Of a stretch of 64,000 bases of DNA, positions 10,991 to 23,965 are shown piece by piece. The stretch comes from Zhengitettix transpicula (Eukaryota; Arthropoda; Insecta; Orthoptera; Tetrigidae). The stretch's first letter is position 1. Every line of letters begins with the position of its first letter. The stretch spans positions 209,046,746 through 209,110,745 of the forward strand of contig CM073590.1 of the NCBI GenBank assembly GCA_037074705.1, written 5' to 3'. Made by a program: the position numbers and the translations under genes. The notes under the pieces were generated by a model that saw nothing but the letters and a program-made list of their open reading frames with translations, ran no database searches and was not told the origin of the DNA.

Positions 10991-13900
10991 ATTTCTAGCT
11001 GACAAGTTTTATGAACTTGACGAAAACGTCTCATTATTATTTATAAAGGGAGTCGGCGAGTCCAAACTGAAGAGCGATCAAACCTATTTTCAGGAAATAT
11101 GTAGCCACTCAACACAACTTTTCTTGAATTGGTTTCCAAAAAAATATTGAAGCGGTCGACATTTCTGTACTTAAAAGGCTTAGTGTAATAAAAGATCTAC
11201 TTATTGATGAATTGAAATATTAATTTTAATTTGATATTCTGTCTCGTGCATTGATAAAAAATTAATAGAACTATTTGGTCATTTTCAACCTTATTTTAAG
11301 ATTTTAGCTTTTAAAATAACATCTCACACGTCAAATAAATCGAAAGCTTCCGCACATTATTTTTTTTAACAATATACGAAACTTGATGTGGTTTTTCTCC
11401 ATGAATAGTAATCTGTGAACAGTCTGTGTGAATCAAATGGATTTTGAATGGAATAGTTTGGGATTATTTTCAATTGGATCATTAAATTATAATATGTTTT
11501 AATTATAAAATATTTATCGACATTGGGAACATTTATTGAAATATAATACCAACGAACAATTAAATATTACATTACTACTTTTCAACTTATAAAGAGTGTA
11601 TATCGGCCATCCGACTGATCTTACACGAGCTTATATCAACTCTGCCACAATTTCTCGGTTGTGGTTCGTTTCGTTCGTGACTTAGCCCAATTTGGCTCTT
11701 GGTTCGCTGAATGAGCTTGTGTCACACCGTGATGTGATCGATGCTAGGCGAAAATCTAAACTAGACTTGCTTCGATATTTTTCTCGAGATTTCAGCTACT
11801 GACATTTGTTTCTCAAGAATGACTCTATGATGTTTCCAAACTCGACGTTTATGAAAAACTCCATCTTGGACCGTTCCTGCTCATTGCATCACAAACTTTC
11901 GACAATTTCGTATAAAGTAACTGAATTATTTACATACACATTCGATATTATTAATGTGTTTCAAACTTATCGTTACCCAAAGTCGCCACAGTTGGTTACC
12001 ATTAGCTAATCTCTTTGGCACATCAAAGACACGCGCGGCGAGTAATCGAAATAATCGCTTGGTTTTCGTGGGAAAAGTAATTTGAAAGTCTAAATCCTCC
12101 ATTATGACGTCATATCGAAACCGAATCCTGCATTCCTTGGCTCATATCACTTGTATGGTGGAATACGTATAATATTCTCATTAATATAGCTCGAAAATTT
12201 TATTAACCCTAGGATTGTTCTTTTCATTGGAAGCGCACAAAACTGAAATCTAAGATCCCTTCATTACTTTTCTCTCTTTATTTAAAATAGTCATGAAATA
12301 AGTGCTTTAATAACATGAATTCTTTACATACAAGTATTGTTTCGCTAAAATTAATTGTTATAAAATATACATTTAAATTAAAAAATCGTTACCGAATTGG
12401 CTGACACTTAATATTTTTCTTTAAAATTCGGACCAAATGGTAAATATCTTATAATGAAAAAGCATGAATGTTTCATTAATTTTGTTTTGACTATGATATA
12501 TAAATAATAAATTGTAGTTCGTTTAATCAGAAGGTTTATAGGTCTAATTAAACTATTAAATGGTAAAAAAATCATAAATTTATAATGAATAAAAATGTAA
12601 AGCCTTATTTTGAAATTAATTAAAACAGTCGCGATGATTCATCCATAATTTTTTGAGATCTCTTCAAGTGATGTAAAATTTAATTGAACAATATACTTTC
12701 AAATTCGTAATCCAATAGATTTCAAGAAAAAAACATTTTACAAACACAATTATTTATAATACAATTACGAAAAAAATTATTGAAGAATACTTACAATTAA
12801 TTACATGAATTTTATCAGGAACAGAAATTTATGAAGTGCGATTTGCGAAGACGTTGCGGCCGAAACGATTTGTATTTAAAGGACTCAATTAACGTCAGTA
12901 AATTCAAATTAATTATACGGGTCGTTAATTTTACTTTTATTCACACATTAGTTCAGGATATTATTTAATTTAAAATAGGAATGGAAATAAAAAATATAAT
13001 AAAATAATTCGTTCCAATAATAAAAAACCATAAATACTATTTAAATTATTAGTATCATTTTTACACTAATGGCCGCATTATTGAATTATTTCAAACGTTT
13101 CTTCATATGAAAGTTTTACATTATGTAAATCGAAATTATGTGGTTATACGCAAATGAATATTTTCGGACGTTGTATTTCAAATTTTTTTTATTTCGTGTC
13201 AATTTTAATGTTTTTTCTATTATAATGTTAAATTTTTTTAATATAAAATATGGCCAATTCAAACAAATCAGACTAAATTTTTTCAATCCTTATAATTTTT
13301 TATTCATAATTAATTTATGATATGATATGCTCATGATTTTTAATTCATTAAAATAAGTCAGATTAATTTAACTCTAATTTAACTATTTTTTTCCTTATTT
13401 ATATTTTGTTTATGTTGTTATGTAGTTTGTGTACCTTCATTATACTATTTTAAGCATTGCCACCGGCCATTGTCCACTGTAATTAAATAAATCTGTCTAA
13501 GACAGAAGTAAAGGCGTAGAACAAAAAGTATTTAAATGGGTACAAAGTCTATCAAATGACTCGAGTTCTAGAGTTGGTTTTATTAATAAAACTGACCAGT
13601 CTAGTTACAAAAATAATGATAACATGTTGATAAATGGGATAAGAAATTAATGGAAGCCATAAATTACGACGAGCATAGTTCCGGTTGTTATCAAAATTTG
13701 TTATTTAGGGTGTCAATGAGTACGACTGTATTAAGGCGTGTGTTCCTCATAAAATGACGTAACATTGAGTCAATTCTCCTCCATTACTCGTCGATACAAT
13801 TTCCGGTACACAGAACAAATTTACGAACTTAAAGCGACCATTATTTATAATCCTAACACGAGTAACGCGTCTAGTCCAGCTATAATTGGCAAATGAAGGC

Positions 13901-14820
13901 TAAAAAGCTTGACCCCCGAGTAAAAGTCGTAAAAAGTGTTTTTTATCGTTTTAGAGGAGGGAAACGTCCTTTGAGAAAGCCTTCGGACGCAAAGTCCGCC
14001 TCGTGAATAATTCATTAGTCGGGCCGAACTGGCAGGATGGCCCAGGACCAAGGATATCAACAGGTCCTAATTAGGGAGGCCAATCAGTGCTGTGCGTATT
14101 CTCTATCACACGCCCACGCAAACTACTGCCGAAATTCTGTAGCGCGTAGTCAAACATCAAACCGCAAACGTGACGCTGATGAACTGCGACGAAACAACTC
14201 CGGCGTTCAAAACCAAGAAGTCATAACATTTACTTACTGAATCAATTTTGAACGTCCACCTACAACACTAAAAACAGTGCAAACGCTTCTCGGTTCGACT
14301 CCTTGACACCTTCCAGATGACTTTCAGAAAACCAATTGTACTTGGCGCTGTTGCTAATAGATCTGGCTCACGTTTCCCTCTCTCTTCCCACACCCGTGCT
14401 TATGACACAGCGGATTGTCTAATTGACACGTCAGTGGATGCTGTAAACGTGGCACTGACGAGACGGAAGTATTATTTCATGGACTCGGAGATTGTAACTG
14501 TCATTGGCTCGCCTTCCTGGACTGATTGTAGGATATTGAAGTCCAATCTCAGCACTAAAATATGGATTGAATTTCCGAACGTTAACCAGTATCGTCTTTA
14601 CTTCTGGATTCACGCAAAATGCGAGATATTCCTGGTACATACCCACACGGGAAGGAACTCATTATTGTGTTTCGAAGGTCGCCTTTCTAACCTCGCACTT
14701 ATAACTTATTGACAGAAGAAGATCACAACGCTTTCTTTTGACAAGCAATTTGATTTGTAAATTTACAAACTTTTAAATTAAATTCTTTTATAATTTTTTA
14801 TACGATGTTTATATTATGCT
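10991..14820. other. AT-rich, nothing recognised
   Basis: Mostly very AT-rich (notably 11.1-11.6 and 12.2-13.5 kb), with a more mixed segment at 13.8-14.7 kb. The longest frame there (14317-14712, 131 codons) has an antisense partner at 14431-14646, no domain and no splice context, so it is not called as a gene. Confidence 0.45.
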
Positions 14821-14890
14821 TATTTATATTATCACTTTTTTTGTCTATCTTTTAGCTATCTTTCCTATTCATTATTTTCAGTTAGACACC
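14821..14890 (+). mobile_element. Penelope-like element 3' flank copy
   Basis: Reads TATTTATATTATCAC, TTTTTTTGTCTATC, AGCTATCTTTCCTATTCATTA. The same order follows the hammerhead-like core at 40183 and occurs inverted at 16945-17003. The ribozyme-like core itself is not present at this copy. Confidence 0.5.
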
Positions 14891-15258
14891 AATATGCGAA
14901 TTTGTAAACAAATTGTTTGATTCTTCTCTCTCACTTCAAGTAAGATAGCAGCACTCTTCGACTTCCCCGTCCTGGAACTCCATCCTTCAAAATTGTCGAG
15001 TAGTAAACAATTTCTCCTTTGTATATGCCCAACTAAGTTGGTTTTTCCCCTAAAAAGAGTAACAAGACGGATCCCTTCTCATTTATTTTTTTACAACCTC
15101 TCCAGCATTTAATATTTGTGTCCACTTTCAAAAACTTCCCAGGTCTTCCTTTTTCCATCTTTCTTTATGCCCATGTTTCTGATTCTTTCAAAACCCTGCT
15201 CCAGATGTACTTCTGTAATTCTAGATTTGACTTGCTTTACTTAGAGAATTTTTCCTTG

Positions 15259-15570
15259 ACGGTAAGAGTTGTCCGCTATTCCCATTGGAATAGTCGGCCA
15301 GCTGCCTCCTAAACTGGTCGAGGCACGGTGAAGGGAATGCTGCGTCCCCACAGCAAACTCCTCTCCCGTTATCGGACCTACCTGATGCAGGTTTTTCTAG
15401 GGTTTTCCCTGCATTTCCTTAGGCGAATGCCGGGTAGGATCCTTAATCAATAGCCCGGGGGCCCTAGTAACCCTTGGCTACCTTTCTCTACCCTTCCGCA
15501 TCCCCCCTTTCAAATCCCTTCCTATGCTATTAAAGGGGAGTTGCCCTAAAAAAATAAAAATAAAAAATAT
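15259..15570 (+). repeat. Repeat family R1, copy 1 (5'-truncated)
   Basis: Starts at ACGGTAAGAGTTGTCCGC, continues through GGAATAGTCGGCCAGCTGCC, a TTTTTCTAGGGTTTTCCCTG block and an ATAGCCCGGGGGCCCTAG block, and ends in an A-rich tail (CCCTAAAAAAATAAAAATAA). Compared with the copy at 52957 it lacks the first ~180 bp. Loss of the 5' side and the A-rich 3' end are typical of LINE- or SINE-like retroposons. No reading frame or tRNA-type promoter box was found in the family. Confidence 0.8.
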
Positions 15571-16679
15571 AATAATTTCCCTTAAAATGTGTCATTAAAT
15601 ATAACTTCTTTTTAAAAATTGAAGTTAAAAGAAAATATTTAAACAAGTAATTTTATTTACAGATATTTAAGGCAATAAGTGCACTACACAAATTATAAAT
15701 AAAAGTAGTTTGCAACCACACTAGAATATTAACCTCCAGGCATAATTTCAAAAAGTAATTTTAGCATATGTTAGTAGAAGAAATAGGTCGTATTCTTAAT
15801 TTAACTGGTACGATATAGTCACGTGAGTCTTTATAGTTCATTATCACAGAAAATGTGATTACAAACTTATAAAAAAAAAGCACATGCGTCAATAAAAATC
15901 CTGATGCACAGTCCTGTGGCTTTCTGATCGATATCGACGCCGAAAGTCTCACTGGAAATTGTAGCGTCTTATAGCTAGAAGGGAGATATCTCGGTATGAA
16001 TGATATAAGTGCGATAAAAATTGTTTAAATCACTCTCCTATTCCTATTAATGTACACGCTTCACTTATATCGCCCTGCATCTTGTTTATTTACGCCTTCC
16101 AGGTGGTCCTACATAGTTCTGCAGAGCTTAACAACCTCTTAAACTCGGTATCAGTCACAGTCATTTTTAATATTTTATTACTCCCGATTCTCTCCCCCGC
16201 CCCTCCGAGGGCCGTGTGAACGAAATTGAAAAACCTACAGCACGACATTCGCAGAAGGTGTTTCCAGATATCTTACAAATTTTGCTTTCAAAATACATTT
16301 ATTATTTCTCCTATCATAAGCACATTTTCTCTGCTCGCAGTAATTCCTCTCTGTCTAACAAAGAGAAATGATCTAATAAATTCCTTGGAGATCTTTCTGA
16401 CTGATCTCCTTTCTTCTGTCAAATAATTGCAATTGGCAGTGAGACTTGCGTTATTGATCACTATGGACTTCTTACCGGGGCAGTCTATTAAGTACTGTGG
16501 AGTGATTTTTAAAATCAATGTACTGGAATTTTAGCCCAGGAATTTAAGCTAAATATTGCTTAAAATGTAGTTAAATTTATTGATATTATTGTGAGTTTGT
16601 AAAAGACCTAACTTCGCAATTTGTATACGGAACTCATACTTACATATTGTTATAAATTAAATGATGTTATGCCACACGT
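15571..16679. other. AT-rich, nothing recognised
   Basis: AT-rich DNA with short antisense frame pairs (16226-16426 plus, 16288-16518 minus). No domain or named repeat. Confidence 0.4.
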
Positions 16680-16860
16680 CAGCGAGGACGGCGGGTGGCG
16701 CAGATAGAGGGAAGGATTGCCTTCCCCTCCCTGCCGACGTTGTTATTATGAGCGCCGAGTAAACACACACGACAGCGATCTAAAGAGGTCAACCTCTAGG
16801 CGCTTCCTGAGGATATATTGTCTACGGCGCGGAGGGCTAGAACCTACGCATAAGCCGTTC
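16680..16860. other. Short GC-rich non-coding island
   Basis: Abrupt GC-rich patch with a purine-rich/pyrimidine-rich near-palindrome (GGGAAGGATTGCCTTCCC). No coding frame. Function unknown. Confidence 0.25.
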
Positions 16861-16944
16861 CCAAACATATCGATAACTATAATTAAACGCTAAATGTAGA
16901 ATTTATTCCTGTTAATTTTAATAGATTATTAAAATGAAAAAGTT

Positions 16945-17003
16945 TATGTCTAATTGAAAATAATGAATAGGAAAGATAGACAAAAAAGTGTTAATATAAA
17001 TAA
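16945..17003 (-). mobile_element. Penelope-like element 3' flank copy (inverted)
   Basis: The minus strand matches 14821-14890 block for block (TTATATTA.CAC, TTTTTTGTCTATCTTTCC, TATTCATTATTTTCAATTAGACA). A short plus-strand GGCTAGCTTTCCTATTCA echo follows at 17045-17065. The 14.8 and 16.9 kb copies therefore form a widely spaced inverted pair. Confidence 0.5.
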
Positions 17004-17065
17004 GGATAATATAAACAAGGATCCCAGAAACTTCTTTTTCTGATTTGGCTAGCTTTCCTATTCAC

Positions 17066-18869
17066 TAATAAATTATTGTTATAAACAAAGCGAGGTCTTA
17101 ATGTCTAAATTCTTCCTTCACTGTCAAAGTACGCAGAAACCAGAATACTTAATCTCAGTTAAATTAGACGAAATGATATGAAATACCTTTAACAACGTCT
17201 TTCTCGGTGTAGAGAATGAATAAAGTCTTCTCGGACTTCTAACCCAGTAAACCCAGGAAAAACGTATTCGCGACGTTTCTATGACGGTGACTGCCATCGA
17301 TTGATGAGTCCAAGAAGACTTCATTCATGAAATATCTTAGTGTCTGGTTTGAAATCATTATTCGCTTATTCGTATTCATTTTTAAGCCAAACAGAAATAT
17401 TATTAATATGCAGGCACGTTCAACTCTGCAGGAAACAGAACGTTCCAATGTGACACACGATTGATTGAGTTCTAAGAAGTAAATTTGTTCTCGTGACCAA
17501 GAATGACAAAGATATAAATCAAGGAATACGTTGTACCACCCATAGATTTTTAATAAAACGTATTACGCCTGATGGCCTCCGACATTTTATTGTCGTGCAA
17601 TTGAAATGTCCTTCATTATTTCGACTGTCAACTTAGGCGAGATGCCAATCTCTCGCCAAGAATGGCCGCGGCGACTTCATCTGTCATCGTTTATGAGGAA
17701 TATATGTATCTGTGGCTACATTCCGTTTCCCAAAAACATTTCGCAGTTACGAGTTCTCGTGGATTAATCGATTGTTTGCGACTTCTCGTCGAATATAAGG
17801 ATAATAGTGAGCGGTGTTGCAGAGAACGTGCTCAGTCAGGTAATGACCAGCAATCATACTCGCGCTCGGACTTCACCTTTTTAGGTACTAAATTTATGAA
17901 ATCACCAACTTAAAAGCAGATTAACTAATACCTCACTTGTTCGCCGAAGTAATATACTCAGACGGCTGTAATTTTCTCTTTCATTAACTTCAATTATGGG
18001 CAGGGGTTTTTTTTTTACTTACAACTACAGCTTCGAGTTCTGAACGTCAACTTATTTAAATCATGTGGAATAATTTCACATCCTTCAATACAATTCCAGG
18101 AATTAAAGGAATTGCCCAGATTTTCGTTCCAAAGCTAATGACATATGGCAGGAAGAAATGCAAATTTGAACAAATACATTAACAGAAGTCAATGTGGTTA
18201 GTAAGTTATCCATTAAACACAAATACACGATTCATGTGGCCAAGTTCAAAGAATCCGGATAGTTCAGCTCCGGTCTTCTCCATTTCAAGACTGTGTGTTA
18301 CATGCCAGAATATTTTTTTATCCGTGGCGAGTATAAACGTAATTAATATCACCAGAATAAAAATTAAAAGTTATTGAGACGATAACGCGGTAATATATTC
18401 GGCTCTTCCACAAAGGTAATAAGACCGCGGGAGTCATGAAAATGTAATTTAAACTATTCTGTAGCTGTATTTCTAATAGAATGGTTGGAATTAATATAAA
18501 TATGTCGGGAAAGTTATAAAATTCAATACACTTGTTAATGTACTGGCTTATCCACAAATTAAAGAGTTATAAACTGTCATACGCGAGGAAAAGATCTATC
18601 GATTATGTTTCAAGTGAGAAAACATTCCAACATTTTTAAAATTTTCATTTAAATTACATACATAGCCAATTTATTCGTGTTATTATTCATGCCTGTTTGA
18701 TCAACTCTTGCTGCTGCACGTTTAAATGCTATTCAGTATCACTAATAGATTATTATTCACTATTGATGGTACAAATGTCGATTGGTATAAGGATCTCTTT
18801 TCTGATGTGTTCATTAACTTAAATTGCAAACAATGAACAATTTAATAAATAATTCTCAATGTATCTACA
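17066..18869. other. AT-rich, nothing recognised
   Basis: No named repeat, RNA or exon-like block. Frames at 17124-17448 and 17662-17913 are short and without splice context. Confidence 0.4.
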
Positions 18870-18932
18870 GGGTCAAATTTTTATCAAAACTCAACGTTTC
18901 CACGATTATCACCATTGTCGTCATCAGGAAGA
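18870..18932 (-). mobile_element. Penelope-like element 3' end, hammerhead-like core (subfamily b)
   Basis: On the minus strand CCTGATGACGACAATGG, a GATAATCGT arm, then GGAAACGTTGAG and a TTTTGATAAAAATTTGACC tail. CTGATGA (18921-18927) and GAAAC (18896-18900) are both intact and flank an ACGA/TCGT stem. The copy at 50440-50510 shares the same loop (GATAATCG) and a similar tail (CAAATTTTTGTC on plus), defining a subfamily. Confidence 0.6.
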
Positions 18933-19624
18933 CGGCGATGAAGGTAGTCGCGGAAATGTTGAGATTTACAAACTTTGAATCGGTTCACGTTCGTAAGGAA
19001 CAATTACAATATCTTTTCCGTTACTTCGCCGTGGAAGTAGAAACATATATTTCTTTGCAGAAAAACGCTCTATCGATAATGTGTTTATTTATAAATTCAT
19101 TAATAAAAATCAGAGAAACTGTGTTAAACCTTTCCAAAACAGCGAAATCTGGTGTGGCTTGAGTCATATGCATCATTGTCACGTCAATCACTTTTTTGTA
19201 AGTCACTCGTCCACCCAAATTCTTTATAAATGGGCACAGAGGATCTTTTCAGGGATCACACTACCTCCACGTCTCACCGAAATGGATCTTATCTTGATTA
19301 CGTTAATTTCAACTTGTTTCTACAGTCAATTTTGCTTTATAATTAATAAAATGTAAATAGTCACATTTTATTACTTTAAAAAATAATGCAAATAAATTAA
19401 ATTGCTGTGAGGAAGGGAATAATTCATTTAACTTGACCTGTACAGATGTAGTAAATTTATTTACGGTACCCGATATTATACTCCATTGATGGCAAAGTGA
19501 TATGACATTAAAGTAATTTCCTGGTACATTCTTTGTCTGTAGTTTATAGACTTCAAAAGATTACATTATATATAAAAATATAGAAATGTAAATTCTATAA
19601 CAAGATGTTCTGTCACTACAGTTC
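18933..19624. other. AT-rich, nothing recognised
   Basis: No named repeat. Overlapping frames at 18824-19162, 19021-19218 and 19081-19356 lie on both strands and in different frames, with no domain. Confidence 0.4.
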
Positions 19625-20058
19625 AGAATTCAATTTTATTGCCATAATTAAACTCAGCGACATCCAAAAACCCAGTTTTGACTCCAACCTCTGTTATTTT
19701 TTCGTTATTTTTATGTAACATCCCTCCAACCCCACCCCTAAACGTGCAACCCCCTCATGTCGAAAGGGGTTTAAATTATACAAAAAAATGTCTAGAGAAA
19801 TGCTATGAATCTCATTGACTACGAAAAATTTTTATTCGACGCAAATATCGGTTGTTTTACATGCTTCAAAATTTCCGCTCCGTCCACCCCTGGCCGTCCC
19901 TGGAGGTTAAACGGCAAAATGAATGTCAAAATTAAACTCAGAGACTTCCATAACCCCGAATTGGACTCCAATCTCGGTTGATTTCGAGTAATTTTCTTGT
20001 AACGCCCGTCCACCCCCACCCCATGCCGAAAAGGGTTGAAATTATACGCAGAAAAACT
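19625..20058 (-). repeat. Repeat family R2, tandem copy C (about 285-bp unit)
   Basis: The minus strand contains the R2 blocks in the order B-A-B: (B) GGTGGACGGGCGTTACAAG ... GAGTTTAATTTTGACATT; (A) GGTGGACGGAGCGGAAATTTT ... AAAAATTTTTCG; then (B) again with GAGTTTAATTATGGCA. The two B segments (around 19930-20040 and 19645-19770) are about 285 bp apart. R2 therefore exists as a tandem unit, not just as a single dispersed piece. Confidence 0.7.
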
Positions 20059-20060
20059 TA

Positions 20061-20136
20061 GGGCCTTGGCCTACAGGAACGACTGCCAGACTTTTATCTT
20101 ACATGACACATTCCTGATTTTTAGAAGTGTCACATT
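20061..20136 (-). mobile_element. 3' fragment of the tRNA-derived SINE
   Basis: The plus strand starts GGGCCTTGGCCTAC and continues CTGCCAGAC...ATCTTACATGACACATTC, the same as the 3' half of the complete SINE at 33352-33596. The tRNA-like head is missing, so this is a 3'-only fragment. It directly abuts the R2 array. Confidence 0.75.
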
Positions 20137-20569
20137 GACGATCAAGGAGGCAAATGACTTTAAAAAAGTTAAGCTTAACTAGATTATTATTTTCCTCTGT
20201 AACTGTCCACTAAATTATACAATATTTATTAAGGTATATGATTTAGACGTCATGGAGAAGCAAAATTCATCTCTTCTTCGCATACCGAGAGCTACTGAGG
20301 TGATTAATAACGGTCCGAAGTGATTTACAGACTATTTAGAAATGCATAGCTTGTTTTGACAATGCCGTCATACAATAAACACTTGGGTGTATACGCACAT
20401 CTGTTACCTAACTCAATATTACTAATTGTATGCAAAACGTCCCGAGTGGAAGTGAGATGTTCTTTTCGCGGAAACGGCTCAAAGACGGCCTCAATTAACG
20501 AGAAAAATAAACGAATAATTGATTTGGAGGGGGGACTGTGTGATGCGCATGTAATGAGTTATGCCAAGG

Positions 20570-20710
20570 TCTGAGGAGTCGTGCTAAGTGCTTTGTCAGG
20601 CAAGATTTAGCGGTGATGTCAGCAGGCCTGGTCTGGACTGGGCTGGCCTGGCCCTTAGGCTCTCCCTACAAGGTGCTACGACCACGCAGGAGCACCCAGC
20701 ATGAAAAACT
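20570..20710. other. Short GC-rich island
   Basis: Has a GGCCTGGTCTGGACTGGGC-type run of CTGG/TGGCC words, giving an imperfect low-complexity GC patch. No coding frame extends across it. Confidence 0.25.
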
Positions 20711-22260
20711 AAGCGTCTCAATTGTTCGGGTAATAATTAGCTTCATACAAGCTGACTTGTCAAGCGTATCAGTCCGCACAAGACTTCATTAAGGATATTC
20801 ATGGTGCTTCGGAAAATTTACGATTGGCTCCGGAAACGATTCAGCTGACCGAAGGAATTGGCTCATTCATTTCAGCTGACAGAGCTCGTCTTTTAGGAAT
20901 ATTTAACTATTGAATGTTTCCTGTATTGGGGGTCAACACATTTATAATTCATTGCGTTGTTTTCCCCTTGTAATCAAAAGAGTGGATAGGAACGTAATGG
21001 AAGATAAATTCGCCCTCATAAAAACCTAATGTATGGAAATTGCTACGTTACTTTTGAACCGTTCCCTTAATTATGTCCAAAAGGAACGCTGACGAAAAAG
21101 GCGGTAGATCGATCATTAATTCCAGTTCAGAATCAACTTAATTTGCCAATTAGTTCTTTACATCCAACAGTAGAATTTTAAGATAAAATTTAAGGGGAAA
21201 ATGATTGATTCCGCTGGGGTTATCGTATCAAATTCACCAACACTTAGAGAATACATCTTCAGAAGACGAATAGCATAGATATGCTTTAGTTATGTACCTT
21301 GATCAGTTCTAGTGGATGCTAAATATCATTTACTTAATAATTACGACTTTGTAATTAATAACTATGAGACTCAGTTTTCTGGAGATTCCTGAATATTGGC
21401 CATGTTGCTACTGGACACGATCGCCATATCTGTATTTTAACTCGTCACCTGATTCACCACGCAAGACCAGATTTTCTGGCATTTAAATTTTATGATAAGA
21501 CCATGGACTATGCAAGATCGTTCGTGTTCTGGAACTAACTAATATAATTAAACCAGAACTGGCTCATCACACTTTCTTTACTTCACTGATAGGCTCTGTT
21601 AACCCAAAAGTTAATAAATTATTAATATTAAAATGAAGACTTTTTATGTATTGTCTGAGTGTTTCTTAAAGGAACTTATTTCTTCTAATTCGATAGATCT
21701 TAAAAATTCAACTAAATCCTAAAATTTGTTACTCATCTTGGAACTGACGAAATTATCTCAATAATATACGTGGTCAAGGCTCGGTTTTCAACACTTTCCC
21801 ATTTCTCTCTTCTTCCAAAGGACTTTCGTCAAAATGTAGCCTCATACATTTGTATTTTCAAATCCATTATCAGTTCTAGGAGTCAATTAACGGACACGCC
21901 ATTCACAATTTTCGTGGCAGATATTCAAAGGCAAATCAATTAAAATCGCCATACTTTTATATCAACGTTTTACACTGGACGATGAATAGTCATCTCCATT
22001 CAGCAATTATTCAGTATTTATTGGGCGGATCGACCGATTTTCGCCACAAATATACCATTAAATGCAGACAACGATCACAAAACCGTTTTTCTAAAATAAT
22101 TTTTTTCTACAATTTTTGACTGTGAGGATCATGAAATCCTGTGGAAATACCAGCAAGTCTGATGTGTTATTAAAATAAATATATCGACCAATAAAATCAT
22201 AATAATTACAATTCAGTAAATTAGGTTAGAAAATGACATCATGAAAGCACAATGAAAGTA
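20711..22260. other. AT-rich, nothing recognised
   Basis: No named repeat family, RNA gene or coding block seen. Confidence 0.4.
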
Positions 22261-22261
22261 G

Positions 22262-22300
22262 TAGAACGTTTCGACCCAACTTTGAGACCCCATCAGATGC
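22262..22300 (-). mobile_element. Penelope-like element 3' end, hammerhead-like core (subfamily c)
   Basis: On the minus strand GCATCTGATGGGGTC, TCAAAGTTGG, GTCGAAACGTTC. CTGATG (22291-22296) and GAAAC (22268-22272) flank a G/C-rich arm pair; the last A of CTGATGA is G, and the left arm of the stem has drifted. Confidence 0.5.
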
Positions 22301-22618
22301 TCTATTAATAAAAAACTAATAAGTGTTATATCACATTTAGAACATAGCTCGCTGTTCACTGTAAAATTTTTAACATGATAGGAACCTGAAAATATAATTT
22401 TATACGTCTACGAATCAAGATTTATCTTGGATTTTTTTTTGTATTCCATAGATTTAATGTAACTCCCCTTTTTATTTTTTATTCTGCATTTATTGGCGAT
22501 TTATTTATTTTTCATCTATTGATAGATTTATTTATACTTAACGCCACATAATGACTGATTGATGGGTTAGGTCTTACTTATCGGACAATGATCTTAGAGT
22601 CATACTAAAAAAAAATTC

Positions 22619-22715
22619 AATTGGGCAAACATTTAGTTCCAACTGAGTAAATATCAGGGTTGGGGTACGTCAAGGTTCCATTTTAGAGCCACTATTCTCA
22701 ATTTACTTCATCCGC
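22619..22715 (+). mobile_element. LINE reverse-transcriptase relic (palm motif B region)
   Basis: Frame beginning at 22653 reads IRVGVRQGSILEPLFSIYF, a clear match to the [GV]xxQGS[IV]LxPLLF motif of non-LTR reverse transcriptases. Just upstream the same frame has a stop (FSSN-stop-VN). No FADD box was found downstream before the reading is lost. A small, old plus-strand fragment. Confidence 0.65.
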
Positions 22716-23469
22716 CGAAAATTTTTCAAAATCCCTGGGGGTAACCAGCTGCCATAAAGGTTTTTTTCCAGTTAGAAAACAAATTTTCGTAATAACTTAA
22801 AACGTATGAGAGAACATGGAGAAAGTAGCTAAAACAAGAACAAAATCCGTCTAAAGCTGGTATAGTATATGCAAGGACGACCATCGGAAAAGATCAATAA
22901 TAAAAAGATTATAACCAATTTGATGCAAAATCTGACGTCCATTAATCAAAAACAAGAAGAAATGCAACAAGCCCAAATTTTCTAAGTTAAATCGATTTTT
23001 TCTTCACTTGTTAATTAAAAATCAAAGCACTATAATAAAATGCAACCTACCTTAATTTCAATATTTCTCTTCGTAAGTTAGTATTTACTCCTATTTTCGT
23101 TCCTATATTTTAATGTGCGTAAGAAATTACCAGCCTGCAAGATACCATCGCTGTTTGCTCTCGAAAGCCAATAAATTATCACGAAAATTTCGTTATAGAA
23201 GAAATGTTGAGACACAATGTTACTTAATAGAAGCTTCATTAAATTAAAAAATGGAAGTATTTTATGTAAGACTTTCGTATTACCGAACGATAGACAAAAA
23301 AATTGAATTGTGTAAAGAGAGTATAATTTATTTTTTGAAACCGTTTTTTTTCTTCTCCATGTTTCAATGAAAATTATGAAATTATTATTATGTAAACCAT
23401 AAAGTGACATGTTTAAAGCCTAAATAATTTGTTAAAAAAATAATTTATGGTAAAAGACCACGAGTATGG
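22716..23469. other. AT-rich, possible coiled-coil remnant, no gene
   Basis: Around 22910-22985 a plus frame gives a Gln/Glu-rich helix-like end (LTSINQKQEEMQQAQIF, then stop) which might be retroelement debris next to the reverse-transcriptase relic. A 110-codon minus frame (23078-23410) is AT-driven and has no domain. Confidence 0.3.
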
Positions 23470-23965
23470 CGTTTAGAGCGTAATAAACTCGTTTAACGTC
23501 GTGAACTGATTCTGCGCATTGCCTCCACAACGAAACGGCGCCTTAGACTGTTTGATTTTTCCATTAACGTTTTGGCAAAGTCAATACGAGTCTCGCTTCG
23601 TCACTAAAAGCACTCCCTGTCTTCTGTACCGCCTTATTTGCAGCTGTGAGCGGGCCTGACCCGCGGGTAATGCGAATTATTATTATTAAGCGTGCTCGAC
23701 CGTGACAAGGCTAAGCGATGACAGTGTTCTCAGCCTCGTTCCTGTTTTGTACGGACGATTGTCTCGGAATGTTCACCTCGCGGCTTGTGTAACGCAATGA
23801 ATCAACGCGTTGCGAGGAGAGAAGCCTGGAATTACGCCTCTTACGGCGAGGACCGTGACGCATTTGCGTGCGCATTTGTCACGCGTAATTCAAACACGGG
23901 TCCTCGTTCATTTTCAAGTGACAGGTCGGGAAGAGACGCTCAACTTCGACGACGATCAGCCATGT
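23470..23965. other. GC-rich non-coding island
   Basis: About 500 bp of complex sequence rich in CpG (ACGCGT, GCGAGG, GACGCATTTGCG), flanked by very AT-rich DNA. Two plus frames (23785-24006, 23810-23992) overlap in different frames; neither has splice signals or a domain. A candidate conserved non-coding element. Confidence 0.3.

Noticed and set aside
14317..14712. 131-codon open frame on plus strand
   Set aside because: No recognisable domain, overlapped by an antisense frame, no splice signals, and composition unlike the exon at 782.
23078..23410. 110-codon minus frame
   Set aside because: AT-driven composition, no domain, no splice context.
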